Positions 1-4,611 of a stretch of DNA of 5,749 nt are shown here, piece after piece. The stretch spans positions 1 to 5,749 of the forward strand of contig JBMOJU010000332.1 in the NCBI GenBank assembly GCA_049315625.1, read 5' to 3'. Made by a program: the position numbers and the translations under genes. The notes beneath the pieces were generated by a model. The model did not search any database, had not been told where the DNA came from, and saw only the letters and a program-made list of their open reading frames with translations. Every line of letters begins with the position of its first letter. Within the stretch, counting starts at the first letter, position 1. The stretch is from Paracraurococcus sp049315625. GTDB lineage: Bacteria > Pseudomonadota > Alphaproteobacteria > Acetobacterales > Acetobacteraceae.

Positions 1-42
1 GCCGGGGCGTGGGGGGCGGGGCATGCGCGGTAGAGTAGGATG

Positions 43-93
43 GGTTGGGGCGGCGTGGGAACCGGGACCGGCCCCGGCGCCCGCTCCCCAACC
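43..93. other. Inverted repeat upstream of the antitoxin-like gene
   Basis: Perfect 8-bp arms GGTTGGGG (43-50) and CCCCAACC (86-93) enclose a GC-rich stretch with further self-complementarity (GGGACCGGCCCC at 64-75). There is no T-run on either side, so it is not a convincing intrinsic terminator. It could be a transcript-end structure of a gene to the left of the window, an operator for the following small gene, or chance in GC-rich DNA. Nothing else recognisable lies in positions 1-151, and no clear promoter is visible. Confidence 0.3.
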
Positions 94-151
94 GCACCCG
101 TGATTTCGTGCGCGCTCGCCGGTAGCATGGCACCCCGTGGAGAGCGGGAGC

Positions 152-376
152 ATGAACCAGACATCGAAGATCGAGCTCCCCGTCGAGGCGGCGACCGCCG
201 CCGCCCTGGCGGATGGGCGGCGGCTCGAAGCGGTCGACCGCCTGGTGCGGCCCGGCGCCGATGACCCCCTCTACGCATTGTTCGAGCGCACCGCGGCCGA
301 GGCATCGGCGGCGGGCCTGACCGAGGCCGGGATCGAGGCCGTATTGGCGGCATGGAAGGCGGAGCGGCAGGGCTGA
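152..376 (+). CDS. Antitoxin-like small protein (partner of a decayed PIN toxin)
   Basis: A 74-residue acidic, Ala/Glu-rich protein. The start is ATG at 152 because GGAG at 139-142 lies 9 nt upstream; the in-frame GTG at 137 overlaps that SD and is less likely. The N-terminus contains a short beta-like segment (KIELPVE, residues 5-11), then a helix-rich body with 'AVDRLVRP' and a DPLYALFE segment, ending in 'AAGLTEAGIEAVLAAWKAER'. From memory, that ending and the 'LVRP...DPL.ALFE' layout resemble small antitoxins encoded just before COG1569 PIN-family toxins in alphaproteobacteria. The context fits: its stop overlaps the start of a PIN-like N-terminal stump. In intact systems the antitoxin would bind the toxin and repress the operon. 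With the toxin broken here, any present role is unknown. The specific antitoxin family is not resolved by eye; it could also be an unrelated conserved hypothetical protein. Confidence 0.62.
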   Translation: MNQTSKIELPVEAATAAALADGRRLEAVDRLVRPGADDPLYALFERTAAEASAAGLTEAGIEAVLAAWKAERQG

Positions 377-435
377 GCGTCTCCGTCGTCGATGCCGGGA
401 TCGTTGTCTCGGCGGCGCTGAGCCCGGCTGACGCC
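373..435 (+). pseudogene. Truncated PIN-domain toxin remnant (VapC-like, COG1569 type)
   Basis: Reading from CTG at 373 gives (M/L)SVSVVDAGIVVSAALSPADA, which looks like the first strand and helix of a PIN-family ribonuclease toxin ('VVLDTNVLVSALLSP' type). Asp at residue 7 sits where the first catalytic acidic residue is expected. The CTG is 8 nt after GGAG (361-364) and overlaps the antitoxin stop as CTGA. That is the arrangement expected from an original ATGA junction whose ATG has mutated. After about residue 21 the frame runs into a C-rich, Pro-encoding tract and then the next gene, so the other acidic residues of the PIN active site and the rest of the roughly 130-residue domain are missing. 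An open frame continues to 804, but its later part is a shadow of the amidotransferase gene. The family call rests on a short stretch and is moderately sure; the truncation follows from that call. Confidence 0.5.
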
Positions 436-464
436 CACCCCCCACTTCCACCCCACCCACCCCC
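434..464 (-). other. G-quadruplex-forming motif (minus strand) before the amidotransferase gene
   Basis: The plus strand carries five C-runs (434-436, 438-443, 451-454, 456-458, 460-464) separated by 1 or 7 nt. The minus strand therefore reads G5-T-G3-T-G4-N7-G6-T-G3, satisfying the usual G3+N1-7 quadruplex rule with a run to spare. It lies on the template strand for the downstream gene, 18-48 nt before its start codon. The same tract leaves that gene without a purine-rich SD. Folding in the cell is inference. Confidence 0.6.
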
Positions 465-481
465 GTCCTACCCTCGCCGCC

Positions 482-1291
482 ATGTGCGAACTCCTCGGCA
501 TGAGCGCCAATGTCCCCACCGACATCGTCTTCAGCTTCTCCGGGCTGATGCGCCGCGGCGGGGAGACCGGCCCGCATGCCGATGGCTGGGGCATCGCCTT
601 CTACGAGGACAAGGGCTGCCGGACCTTCCACGACCCGCTCGCCTCCGCCGAATCCGCGGTCGCCCGCTTCGTCCGCGCCCACCCGATCAAGTCGCGCATC
701 GTCATCTGCCACATCCGCCGCGCCAACCGCGGCCGCATCGCGCTGGAGAACACCCACCCCTTCCAGCGCGAGCTCTGGGGCCGCCCCTGGTCCTTCGCCC
801 ATAACGGCCAGCTCCGCGGCGTGAAGCGCTGGCGGCTCGGCGCCTTCGCCCCGATCGGCACCACCGATTCCGAACACGCCTTCTGCTGGCTGATGGACCA
901 GCTCCGCGCCCGCTTCCCCAGCCCGCCCGCCGACCGCGAGCTGGCGGCCGCGATCGAGGAACTCTCCCGCCGCCTCGCCACCCTCGGCATTTTCAACATG
1001 CTGCTGTCCGACGGCCGCGCCCTGTTCTGCCATTGCAGCACGAAGCTGGCCTGGCTCACTCGCCGCGCCCCCTTCGGCCCGGCGACCCTGATCGACGCCG
1101 ACCTGACCGCCGATTTCGCCCAGGAAACCACGCCGAACGACGTGGTCACCGTGATCGCCACCCGGCCGTTGACCCGGGACGAGCCCTGGACCGTGATGCA
1201 ACCCAATACCAGCGTGGTGTTCCGCCTGGGCGAGGCGGTCCCGCCCACCCGCCGGCGGAGCCCGTCAGCGGCGAGGAGATTGGCGGCATGA
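482..1291 (+). CDS. Class II glutamine amidotransferase, YafJ-like
   Basis: A 269-residue N-terminal-nucleophile amidotransferase of the YafJ / Gn_AT_II family, which hydrolyses glutamine to glutamate plus ammonia. The start at 482 is fixed by biology: Cys2 (MCELLG) becomes the catalytic N-terminal nucleophile after Met removal. Class II signatures appear in order: HADGWG (32-37), HIRRA (77-81), ENTHPF (89-94), AHNGQL (106-111, with the oxyanion Asn-Gly) and GTTDSE (126-131). FNMLLSDG (171-178) and an 'EPW...NTSVVF' C-terminal strand pair complete the fold, and the length is normal for YafJ. No synthase or acceptor domain is fused, so the ammonia acceptor is unknown. No SD is visible because the preceding 45 nt are C-rich, which suggests leaderless-like or weak initiation. 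The stop overlaps the next start (ATGA at 1288-1291), so the two genes are translationally coupled. Location is cytoplasmic. Confidence 0.93.
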   Translation: MCELLGMSANVPTDIVFSFSGLMRRGGETGPHADGWGIAFYEDKGCRTFHDPLASAESAVARFVRAHPIKSRIVICHIRRANRGRIALENTHPFQRELWGRPWSFAHNGQLRGVKRWRLGAFAPIGTTDSEHAFCWLMDQLRARFPSPPADRELAAAIEELSRRLATLGIFNMLLSDGRALFCHCSTKLAWLTRRAPFGPATLIDADLTADFAQETTPNDVVTVIATRPLTRDEPWTVMQPNTSVVFRLGEAVPPTRRRSPSAARRLAA

Positions 1292-2103
1292 GCGAAGCCC
1301 TGGCCGGCAAGCGCGTGATGGTGCCCGAGACGCGGGAGCTCGAAGTCCTGGCGAAGATGCTGGAACGCCACGGCGCCGCGGTGCTGCGCTGCCCGTTGGT
1401 CGCCATCGTCGACGTCGCCGACCCCGCTCCGGTCGAGGCCTGGCTGCGCCGCTTCATCGCCACCCCGCCCGACGACCTGATCCTGCTGACCGGGGAAGGC
1501 CTCTCCCGCCTGCTCGGCGTCGCGCAGCGGGCGGGGATCGAGGCCGAATTCCGCGCGGCGCTGGCCGGCGTGCGCCGCATCGTCCGCGGCCCGAAGCCGC
1601 AGGCCCGGCTGCGCTCCATCGGCCTTTCGGCCGACATCGCGGCCGGGGAGCCGACCACCGCCGGGGTCATCGCCACCCTCTCGGCGCAGGACCTCACCGG
1701 CCGGCGGGTCGGCGTGCAGCTCTACCCGGACAACCCGAACGCCGCGCTGCTGGATTTCCTCCGCGGCGCCGGCGCCGCCCCCGACGCCATCCTGCCTTAT
1801 GCCTATGCGACGCGGGAGGACGACGCCCGGGTCGAGGCGATGCTGGCGGAGCTGGAGGCCGGGCGGCTCGACCTCGCCGTCTTCACCTCGACGCCGCAGG
1901 TCAAGCGGCTGGAAAAGCTGGCCGGGGCGGAGCGGCTACGCGCGGCGCTCGGCCGTACGCGGATCGCCGCGGTCGGGCCGCTGGTCGGCCAGGCGGTTGA
2001 GGCGGCGGGGGGCGTCGTCGCGGTGATGCCGGAGGAGAGCTTCCACATGAAGCCGATGGTGAACGCCATCCTGGCGGCGATGGACGCGGAGAATCCGGCA
2101 TAA
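1288..2103 (+). CDS. Uroporphyrinogen-III synthase family protein (HemD-like)
   Basis: A 271-residue two-lobed HemD-fold protein. The family closes hydroxymethylbilane to uroporphyrinogen III, the branch point for haem, sirohaem and cobalamin. The start is ATG 1288, with GAGGAG at 1273-1278 nine nt upstream. The frame is open further upstream, but that part overlaps the amidotransferase gene and has no SD. Lobe 1 begins 'LAGKRVMVPETRELEVLAKM' (5-24) with RCPLVAI (34-40). The crossover is LLTGEGLSRLL (66-76) and GPKPQARL (101-108). Lobe 2 has VGVQLYPDNPNAALLDFL (141-158), PYAYATREDD (170-179), the FTSTPQVKRL motif (199-208), AVGPLVGQAVEAAGG (228-242) and a terminal 'HMKPMVNAI'. HemD sequences diverge strongly. 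This form resembles the stand-alone or regulator-fused COG1587 paralogues sometimes found near nitrite/sirohaem genes, so it may not be the housekeeping HemD. No other tetrapyrrole gene is in the window. Confidence 0.82.
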   Translation: MSEALAGKRVMVPETRELEVLAKMLERHGAAVLRCPLVAIVDVADPAPVEAWLRRFIATPPDDLILLTGEGLSRLLGVAQRAGIEAEFRAALAGVRRIVRGPKPQARLRSIGLSADIAAGEPTTAGVIATLSAQDLTGRRVGVQLYPDNPNAALLDFLRGAGAAPDAILPYAYATREDDARVEAMLAELEAGRLDLAVFTSTPQVKRLEKLAGAERLRAALGRTRIAAVGPLVGQAVEAAGGVVAVMPEESFHMKPMVNAILAAMDAENPA

Positions 2104-2128
2104 CCCCCGTTCATTTTCGTCCAATGAC

Positions 2129-2157
2129 TTGACGTACGTATTTTAGGTGTGGATTAT
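2129..2157 (+). promoter_or_regulatory. Sigma70-type promoter for the small-ORF/receptor operon
   Basis: TTGACG (2129-2134, 5 of 6 to consensus) and GATTAT (2152-2157, 4 of 6) are separated by exactly 17 nt. They lie in a marked AT-rich island within otherwise very GC-rich DNA. The spacer begins with a perfect palindrome, ACGTACGT (2132-2139), overlapping the -35 element, which could be an operator. Transcription would start near 2164, about 32 nt before the small ORF. The site lies 26 nt after the HemD-like stop; no terminator is evident between them, so read-through may add to expression. Confidence 0.7.
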
Positions 2158-2195
2158 CCGTTGGCGGGCCTGCCCCGCTGACGGAGGCTGTTGCG

Positions 2196-2273
2196 ATGTC
2201 CTGGCGCCTGGTCGCCGACCCCCGATGCACCCGACCCCTGGCGGGCGGCTGCCGGGATGCCTGTCGGGCCTGA
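2196..2273 (+). CDS. Candidate 25-residue Cys/Arg-rich leader peptide
   Basis: ATG at 2196 is preceded by GGAGG at 2183-2187 with an 8-nt spacer, one of the best ribosome sites in the window. The peptide starts MSWRLVADPRC and ends GGCRDACRA. It contains three Cys (residues 11, 19, 23) and five Arg in 25 residues, with no hydrophobic segment. It ends at TGA 2271-2273, 68 nt before the next gene. The predicted promoter starts just upstream, so it would be the first frame translated in the mRNA. Its stop codon forms part of an inverted-repeat arm (2267-2273). This is the geometry of a regulatory leader ORF. A real microprotein (metal or thiol binding) or the degraded N-terminus of a longer Cys-motif protein are alternatives. 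I do not recognise a family. Confidence 0.45.
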   Translation: MSWRLVADPRCTRPLAGGCRDACRA

Positions 2274-2329
2274 CCCGGCCGCGCCTGTCCACGCCATCGC
2301 CACGCCCATCAGGCCGGCCCCGCGCCGGC
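2267..2329 (+). promoter_or_regulatory. Alternative stem-loops in the operon leader (possible attenuator)
   Basis: Stem A pairs GGCCTGA (2267-2273, containing the leader ORF stop) with TCAGGCC (2309-2315). Stem B pairs GCCGGC (2313-2318) with GCCGGC (2324-2329) around a 5-nt loop and abuts the GAGG SD (2330-2333) of the next gene. The stems share 2313-2315, so they compete. A ribosome paused at the leader stop would block stem A and favour stem B. No T-run follows either stem, so control of translation initiation (or Rho access) is more plausible than intrinsic termination. Short GC stems are common in such DNA; function is inference. Confidence 0.35.
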
Positions 2330-2341
2330 GAGGTAACCCTC

Positions 2342-2587
2342 ATGTCCGCCAGCCTTCCCATCGCGATCGCCGATGCCCTGGTCGGCGCCGCCGTGCCCCA
2401 GGGCGGCCGGCTGCGCTTCGCCGCCACCGATCCGCGCCTGCGGTCGCTGGACGGCACCGTCTTCGACAGCCCCGCCGCCGCCCGCCACCTGGCCGAGGCG
2501 ATGCTCGCCGCGCGGGAGCCGGTGCCGCGTGGCGGCCCCGCGGCCGGCGGCGCCCTGCTCGCCCTGCTGGGGAGTCGCGGCCGATGA
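2342..2587 (+). CDS. Hypothetical protein, 81 aa
   Basis: A small soluble protein I do not recognise. ATG 2342 is chosen because GAGG at 2330-2333 is 8 nt upstream; the frame is open further upstream to a GTG at 2147, but that stretch is Pro/Arg-rich and unlike protein. The first 60 residues look like a folded domain: a helix IAIADALVGAAV, a strand GGRLRFAATD (21-30), a 'PRLRSLDGTVFDSP' segment (31-44) and a helix AAARHLAEAMLAAREP (45-60). A Gly/Ala/Pro-rich tail with a short hydrophobic end (ALLALLG) follows. It has no Cys, no signal peptide and no catalytic motif I can name. Its stop overlaps the next start (ATGA, 2584-2587), so it is co-translated with the 60-residue membrane protein. The codon pattern fits a real gene. 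The role is unknown; co-expression with a periplasmic receptor is the only clue. Confidence 0.62.
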   Translation: MSASLPIAIADALVGAAVPQGGRLRFAATDPRLRSLDGTVFDSPAAARHLAEAMLAAREPVPRGGPAAGGALLALLGSRGR

Positions 2588-2766
2588 GCCTCGCCCTCCT
2601 GGCCGCCGCCCTGCTGCCGGTCCCCCTGACGGCGGAGGCCGGGCTGATCCTGTCGCTCGCCGCTGCCCTGGCGCTGGTCGCCACGCTCGACCCGCCGGGG
2701 GCGGAGGAGCCGCCATCCGAGGTGGACACCACCGCGGCCATCTTCGCGCTGCACGGCTATGTCTGA
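2584..2766 (+). CDS. Small hydrophobic (probably membrane) protein, 60 aa
   Basis: ATG 2584 overlaps the preceding stop by 4 bp, and GGGGAG at 2569-2574 gives a 9-nt SD spacing. Residues 1-15 and 18-36 are hydrophobic (MSLALLAAALLPVPL, then AGLILSLAAALALVATL). They read either as one long or two short membrane passes, or as a signal-like first segment plus an anchor. The C-terminal part is acidic (GAEEPPSEVDTT) and ends in IFALHGYV. It is much too short for TctB (about 150 residues, four helices) and shows no TctA features, so it is not a standard transporter subunit. The next gene starts 8 bp before its stop, implying coupled translation. I do not recognise a family. Confidence 0.6.
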   Translation: MSLALLAAALLPVPLTAEAGLILSLAAALALVATLDPPGAEEPPSEVDTTAAIFALHGYV

Positions 2767-3727
2767 CGGGATCCGGCGCCGCGCGCTGCTCGGTACCGCG
2801 GCCGCGGTCGCGGCGGGTGGCCTCGCGCGGGCGCAGCCCTGGCCCGACCGGCCGATCCGCTTCATCGTCCCGGTCCCGCCCGGCGGCAGCGTCGACCCGC
2901 TGGCCCGGCTGATCGGCCGCCACCTGGGCGAGGCGCTGGGCCAGCCGGTGGTGGTGGAGAACCATGCCGGCGCCGGCGGCAACATCGCCTTCGAGCTGGT
3001 GGCCCGCGCCCGGCCGGACGGCAGCACGCTGCTGGTCGGCTGGGACAGCCTGGCGATCAACCCGGCGCTGTTTCCCCGGGTGGAATACGACCCGCTGCGC
3101 GACTTCGTGCCGATCATCCAGACGGTGCGGACGGCGCAATTGCTGGTGGTGCGGACCGGGCTGGGCGTGACGACCCTGGCCGAGTTCCTCGACCTCGCGC
3201 GGCGGCGGACGCTGACGCTCGGCTCGCCGGGCAATGGCAGCATCGGCCACCTGGCCGCGGCGCTGCTGCGGGCGCGGGCCGGGACGGAATGGACCCATGT
3301 GCCCTACCGCGGCGGCGGCCCGGCCCTGGCCGACCTGATCGCCGGGCATATCGACGCGGTCAGCCTGACCCTGCCGGCGGCGACCGAACACGTCCGCGCC
3401 GGCCGCATCCGGGCGATCGCGGTGACCACGTCGGCGCGGTCGCCGGCGCTGCCAGAGGTGCCGACGGTCGCCGAGAGCGGCTTTGCCGGCTTCGACGTCA
3501 CCTCCTGGCAGGGGCTGCTGGCGCCGGCCGGGACGGATCCGGCGGTGCTGCGGCGGCTGAACGCCGAGGTGGCGCGGATCCTGGCACTGCCGGAGGTTGC
3601 GGCGCAGCTCGCGGGGCAGGGGTTCGAGCCGGTGGGCGGTGCGCCGGAGGTGCTGGCGGCCCGGCTGGCGGCGGATGTGCCGCGCTGGCCGGAGGTGGTG
3701 ACGCTGGCCGGCGCCAGGGTGGATTGA
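2759..3727 (+). CDS. Tripartite tricarboxylate transporter substrate-binding protein (Bug/TctC family)
   Basis: A 322-residue periplasmic solute receptor. Bug/TctC proteins bind small carboxylates or related metabolites with a Venus-flytrap fold and deliver them to TctA/TctB membrane subunits; some act in sensing. The N-terminus has RRRALLG (6-12), a hydrophobic core and an ARA|Q cleavage site near residue 25. This is a signal peptide that could be Tat-type, given its Arg pair and Leu. Family motifs follow in order: PVPPGGSVDPLAR (38-50), VVVENHAGAGGNIA (64-77), EYDPLRDFVPI (109-119), SPGNGSIGHLAAALL (156-170), VPYRGGGPALADLIAGHIDA (181-200), LPEVPTVAESGFAGF (231-245) and a ligand-closing C-terminal helix pair. 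Length is typical. The start overlaps the previous gene by 8 bp and lacks its own SD, so translation is probably coupled. No tctA or tctB is nearby, so it is an orphan receptor; the ligand cannot be told from sequence. Confidence 0.93.
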   Translation: MSDGIRRRALLGTAAAVAAGGLARAQPWPDRPIRFIVPVPPGGSVDPLARLIGRHLGEALGQPVVVENHAGAGGNIAFELVARARPDGSTLLVGWDSLAINPALFPRVEYDPLRDFVPIIQTVRTAQLLVVRTGLGVTTLAEFLDLARRRTLTLGSPGNGSIGHLAAALLRARAGTEWTHVPYRGGGPALADLIAGHIDAVSLTLPAATEHVRAGRIRAIAVTTSARSPALPEVPTVAESGFAGFDVTSWQGLLAPAGTDPAVLRRLNAEVARILALPEVAAQLAGQGFEPVGGAPEVLAARLAADVPRWPEVVTLAGARVD

Positions 3728-3959
3728 GATGTCGGGCTTGCCTTGCGCGAGGCGGCGTGCGATAGGAATATTATCAACGCCAGCGCTGCGCCATGCTCAT
3801 CCCGTTCCGGCCGGCGCCGAACCCGCCCGGTGCGACGCGGCAGGGGTGGCGGGTCCGCCGGGCGGGCGGTTGAAGCCGCTCAAGGCCTGAAATCCAAAAG
3901 CCGGATCCCGGGCAAAGCCGCGCGCCGCCTGGCCCTGCGCGGGACACGGCCGCATCGGC

Positions 3960-3974
3960 CTCAAACGGTTTGAG
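3960..3974. repeat. 15-bp perfect palindrome (7-bp arms)
   Basis: CTCAAAC-G-GTTTGAG is symmetric about one central base. It has the size and form of a dimeric repressor site but sits between convergent genes, 86 bp beyond the end of the cupin gene and over 230 bp after the receptor. It may instead belong to the transcript-end structure formed with the hairpin at 3984-4035. Function unknown. Confidence 0.6.
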
Positions 3975-3983
3975 CCGAAATCA

Positions 3984-4035
3984 GCCGGATTGAGGGGATT
4001 TTGGCGCCTCAACCGCCACAAATCGTCAATCCGGC
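3984..4035 (-). terminator. Long near-perfect hairpin after the cupin gene (transcript-end structure)
   Basis: Outer arms GCCGGATTGA (3984-3993) and TCAATCCGGC (4026-4035) pair perfectly over 10 bp. Inside, GATTTTGGCG (3997-4006) pairs with CGCCACAAATC (4014-4024) over 10 bp with one bulged C. A small 3/1 internal loop joins the two stems, and a 7-nt loop (4007-4013) caps the structure. It begins 8 nt after the cupin stop, as expected for a 3' end hairpin of the minus-strand operon. It could also stop plus-strand read-through. Neither side has a proper T-run (minus side: TGATTTCGG), so an RNA-stabilising or Rho-assisted end is as likely as a classical terminator. A dispersed palindromic repeat is another possibility. 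Confidence 0.55.
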
Positions 4036-4043
4036 CCGCGGCC

Positions 4044-4541
4044 TCAGACCCCGCCGTTCTTGTGGATCGGGTCGATCCAGAGCACCTGCTCCGGCTTCTC
4101 CACCGGCTCGATATCCAGGTTCACCACCACCGCCTCGTTGTCCGAGCGGACCAGGACGCAGGACAGCGTCTCATCCGTGCTGGCGTTGATCTCCTGGTGC
4201 GGGACGTAGGGCGGGATGAAGATGAAGTCGCCCGGGCCGGCCTCGGCGGTGAACTCCAGCTTCTCGCCCCAGCGCATGCGGGCGCGGCCGGAGACGATGT
4301 AGATCACGCTTTCCAGCGCGCCGTGGTGGTGGGCACCGGTCTTGGCATCGGGGTGGATATGGACCGTGCCGGCCCAGATCTTCTGCGCGCCGACGCGGGC
4401 GGCATTGATGGCGGCGGCGCGGTTCATACCCGGCGTCTGCGCGGTGTTGGTGTCCAGGCTGTCGCCCGGGATGACCTTGACGCCGGTGGTCTTCCAGCCA
4501 TCGGGCGGGATGTCGTGGCTGTGGTGCCCATCATGCGGCAT
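4044..4541 (-). CDS. Single-domain cupin protein
   Basis: A 165-residue cupin. The start is ATG at 4541 with GGAGG (plus-strand 4551-4555) nine nt upstream. Cupin motif 1 is G-A-H-H-H-G-A-L-E (69-77), giving likely ligands His71, His73 and Glu77, followed by VIYIVSGRARMRWG (79-92). Motif 2 is PGDFIFIPPYVPHQEIN (103-119), giving His115 and Asn119. All four canonical metal ligands are present, so a mononuclear Fe, Mn, Zn or Ni site is expected. The N-terminus, MPHDGHHSHD, has four His in ten residues and could bind or deliver metal. There is no signal peptide, so it is cytoplasmic. Cupins of this shape include small-molecule binders, isomerases and dioxygenases, and the substrate cannot be told. 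It follows the cysteine synthase gene by 70 bp on the same strand and is probably co-transcribed; the gap holds a small hairpin (4584-4597, 5-bp stem) and no clear promoter. Confidence 0.9.
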   Translation of the reverse strand: MPHDGHHSHDIPPDGWKTTGVKVIPGDSLDTNTAQTPGMNRAAAINAARVGAQKIWAGTVHIHPDAKTGAHHHGALESVIYIVSGRARMRWGEKLEFTAEAGPGDFIFIPPYVPHQEINASTDETLSCVLVRSDNEAVVVNLDIEPVEKPEQVLWIDPIHKNGGV

Positions 4542-4611
4542 GGCGACGATCCTCCAGACTCAGAGAAATGGATGGGGGTACGAGGGAATACCTTCCCCTG
4601 TCCCTGCTTGC

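Larger units (their letters stand above)
3728..4043. other. Convergent intergenic region, inverted-repeat rich, no credible gene
   Basis: Separates the plus-strand receptor from the minus-strand cupin. An AT-rich patch (GATAGGAATATTATC, 3761-3775) stands out near the left end. From 3865 on, short TTGA/TCAA-type words recur: GGCGGTTGA (3865-3873) is the inverse of TCAACCGCC (4009-4017), and AGCCGGAT occurs directly at 3899-3906 and 3983-3990. The individual palindromes are listed separately. Small open frames exist on both strands, but they have no SD, no recognisable protein features and low-complexity Arg/Pro/Gly composition. Confidence 0.7.

Noticed and set aside
352..804. 150-aa plus-strand open frame starting inside the antitoxin gene
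   Set aside because: Only its first residues after 373 resemble a protein (the PIN stump). The rest is His/Pro/Arg-rich and is the shifted frame of the amidotransferase gene.
1033..1287. Upstream in-frame extension of the HemD-like gene to 1033
   Set aside because: The extension overlaps the amidotransferase gene and reads as Arg/Pro-rich filler. ATG 1288 has a perfect SD and the family N-terminus.
601..1371. 256-aa minus-strand open frame opposite the amidotransferase gene
   Set aside because: Antisense shadow of a clear gene; long open antisense frames are normal in DNA this GC-rich, and no protein motifs appear.
2271..2336. Selenocysteine decoding of the mini-ORF TGA
   Set aside because: The sequence after the TGA does not give a clear compact hairpin with the expected apical loop at the right distance. 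Kept only as a low-interest note.
2143..3391. Two long minus-strand open frames (366 and 360 aa) opposite the small genes and the receptor
   Set aside because: Low-complexity Arg/Gly/Ala/Pro translations with no family features, antisense to the Bug receptor, whose motifs are unmistakable.
3870..3883. TTGA-N6-TCAA, a match to the FNR/FixK half-site pattern
   Set aside because: It lies downstream of both flanking operons with no promoter beside it. TTGA/TCAA words recur across this repeat-rich stretch, so the match is probably part of that pattern.
3743..4021. Small open frames on both strands in the convergent intergenic region (76 aa plus, 74 aa minus)
   Set aside because: No SD, non-ATG starts and low-complexity composition. 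The minus frame begins inside the hairpin and the plus frame ends inside the palindrome.
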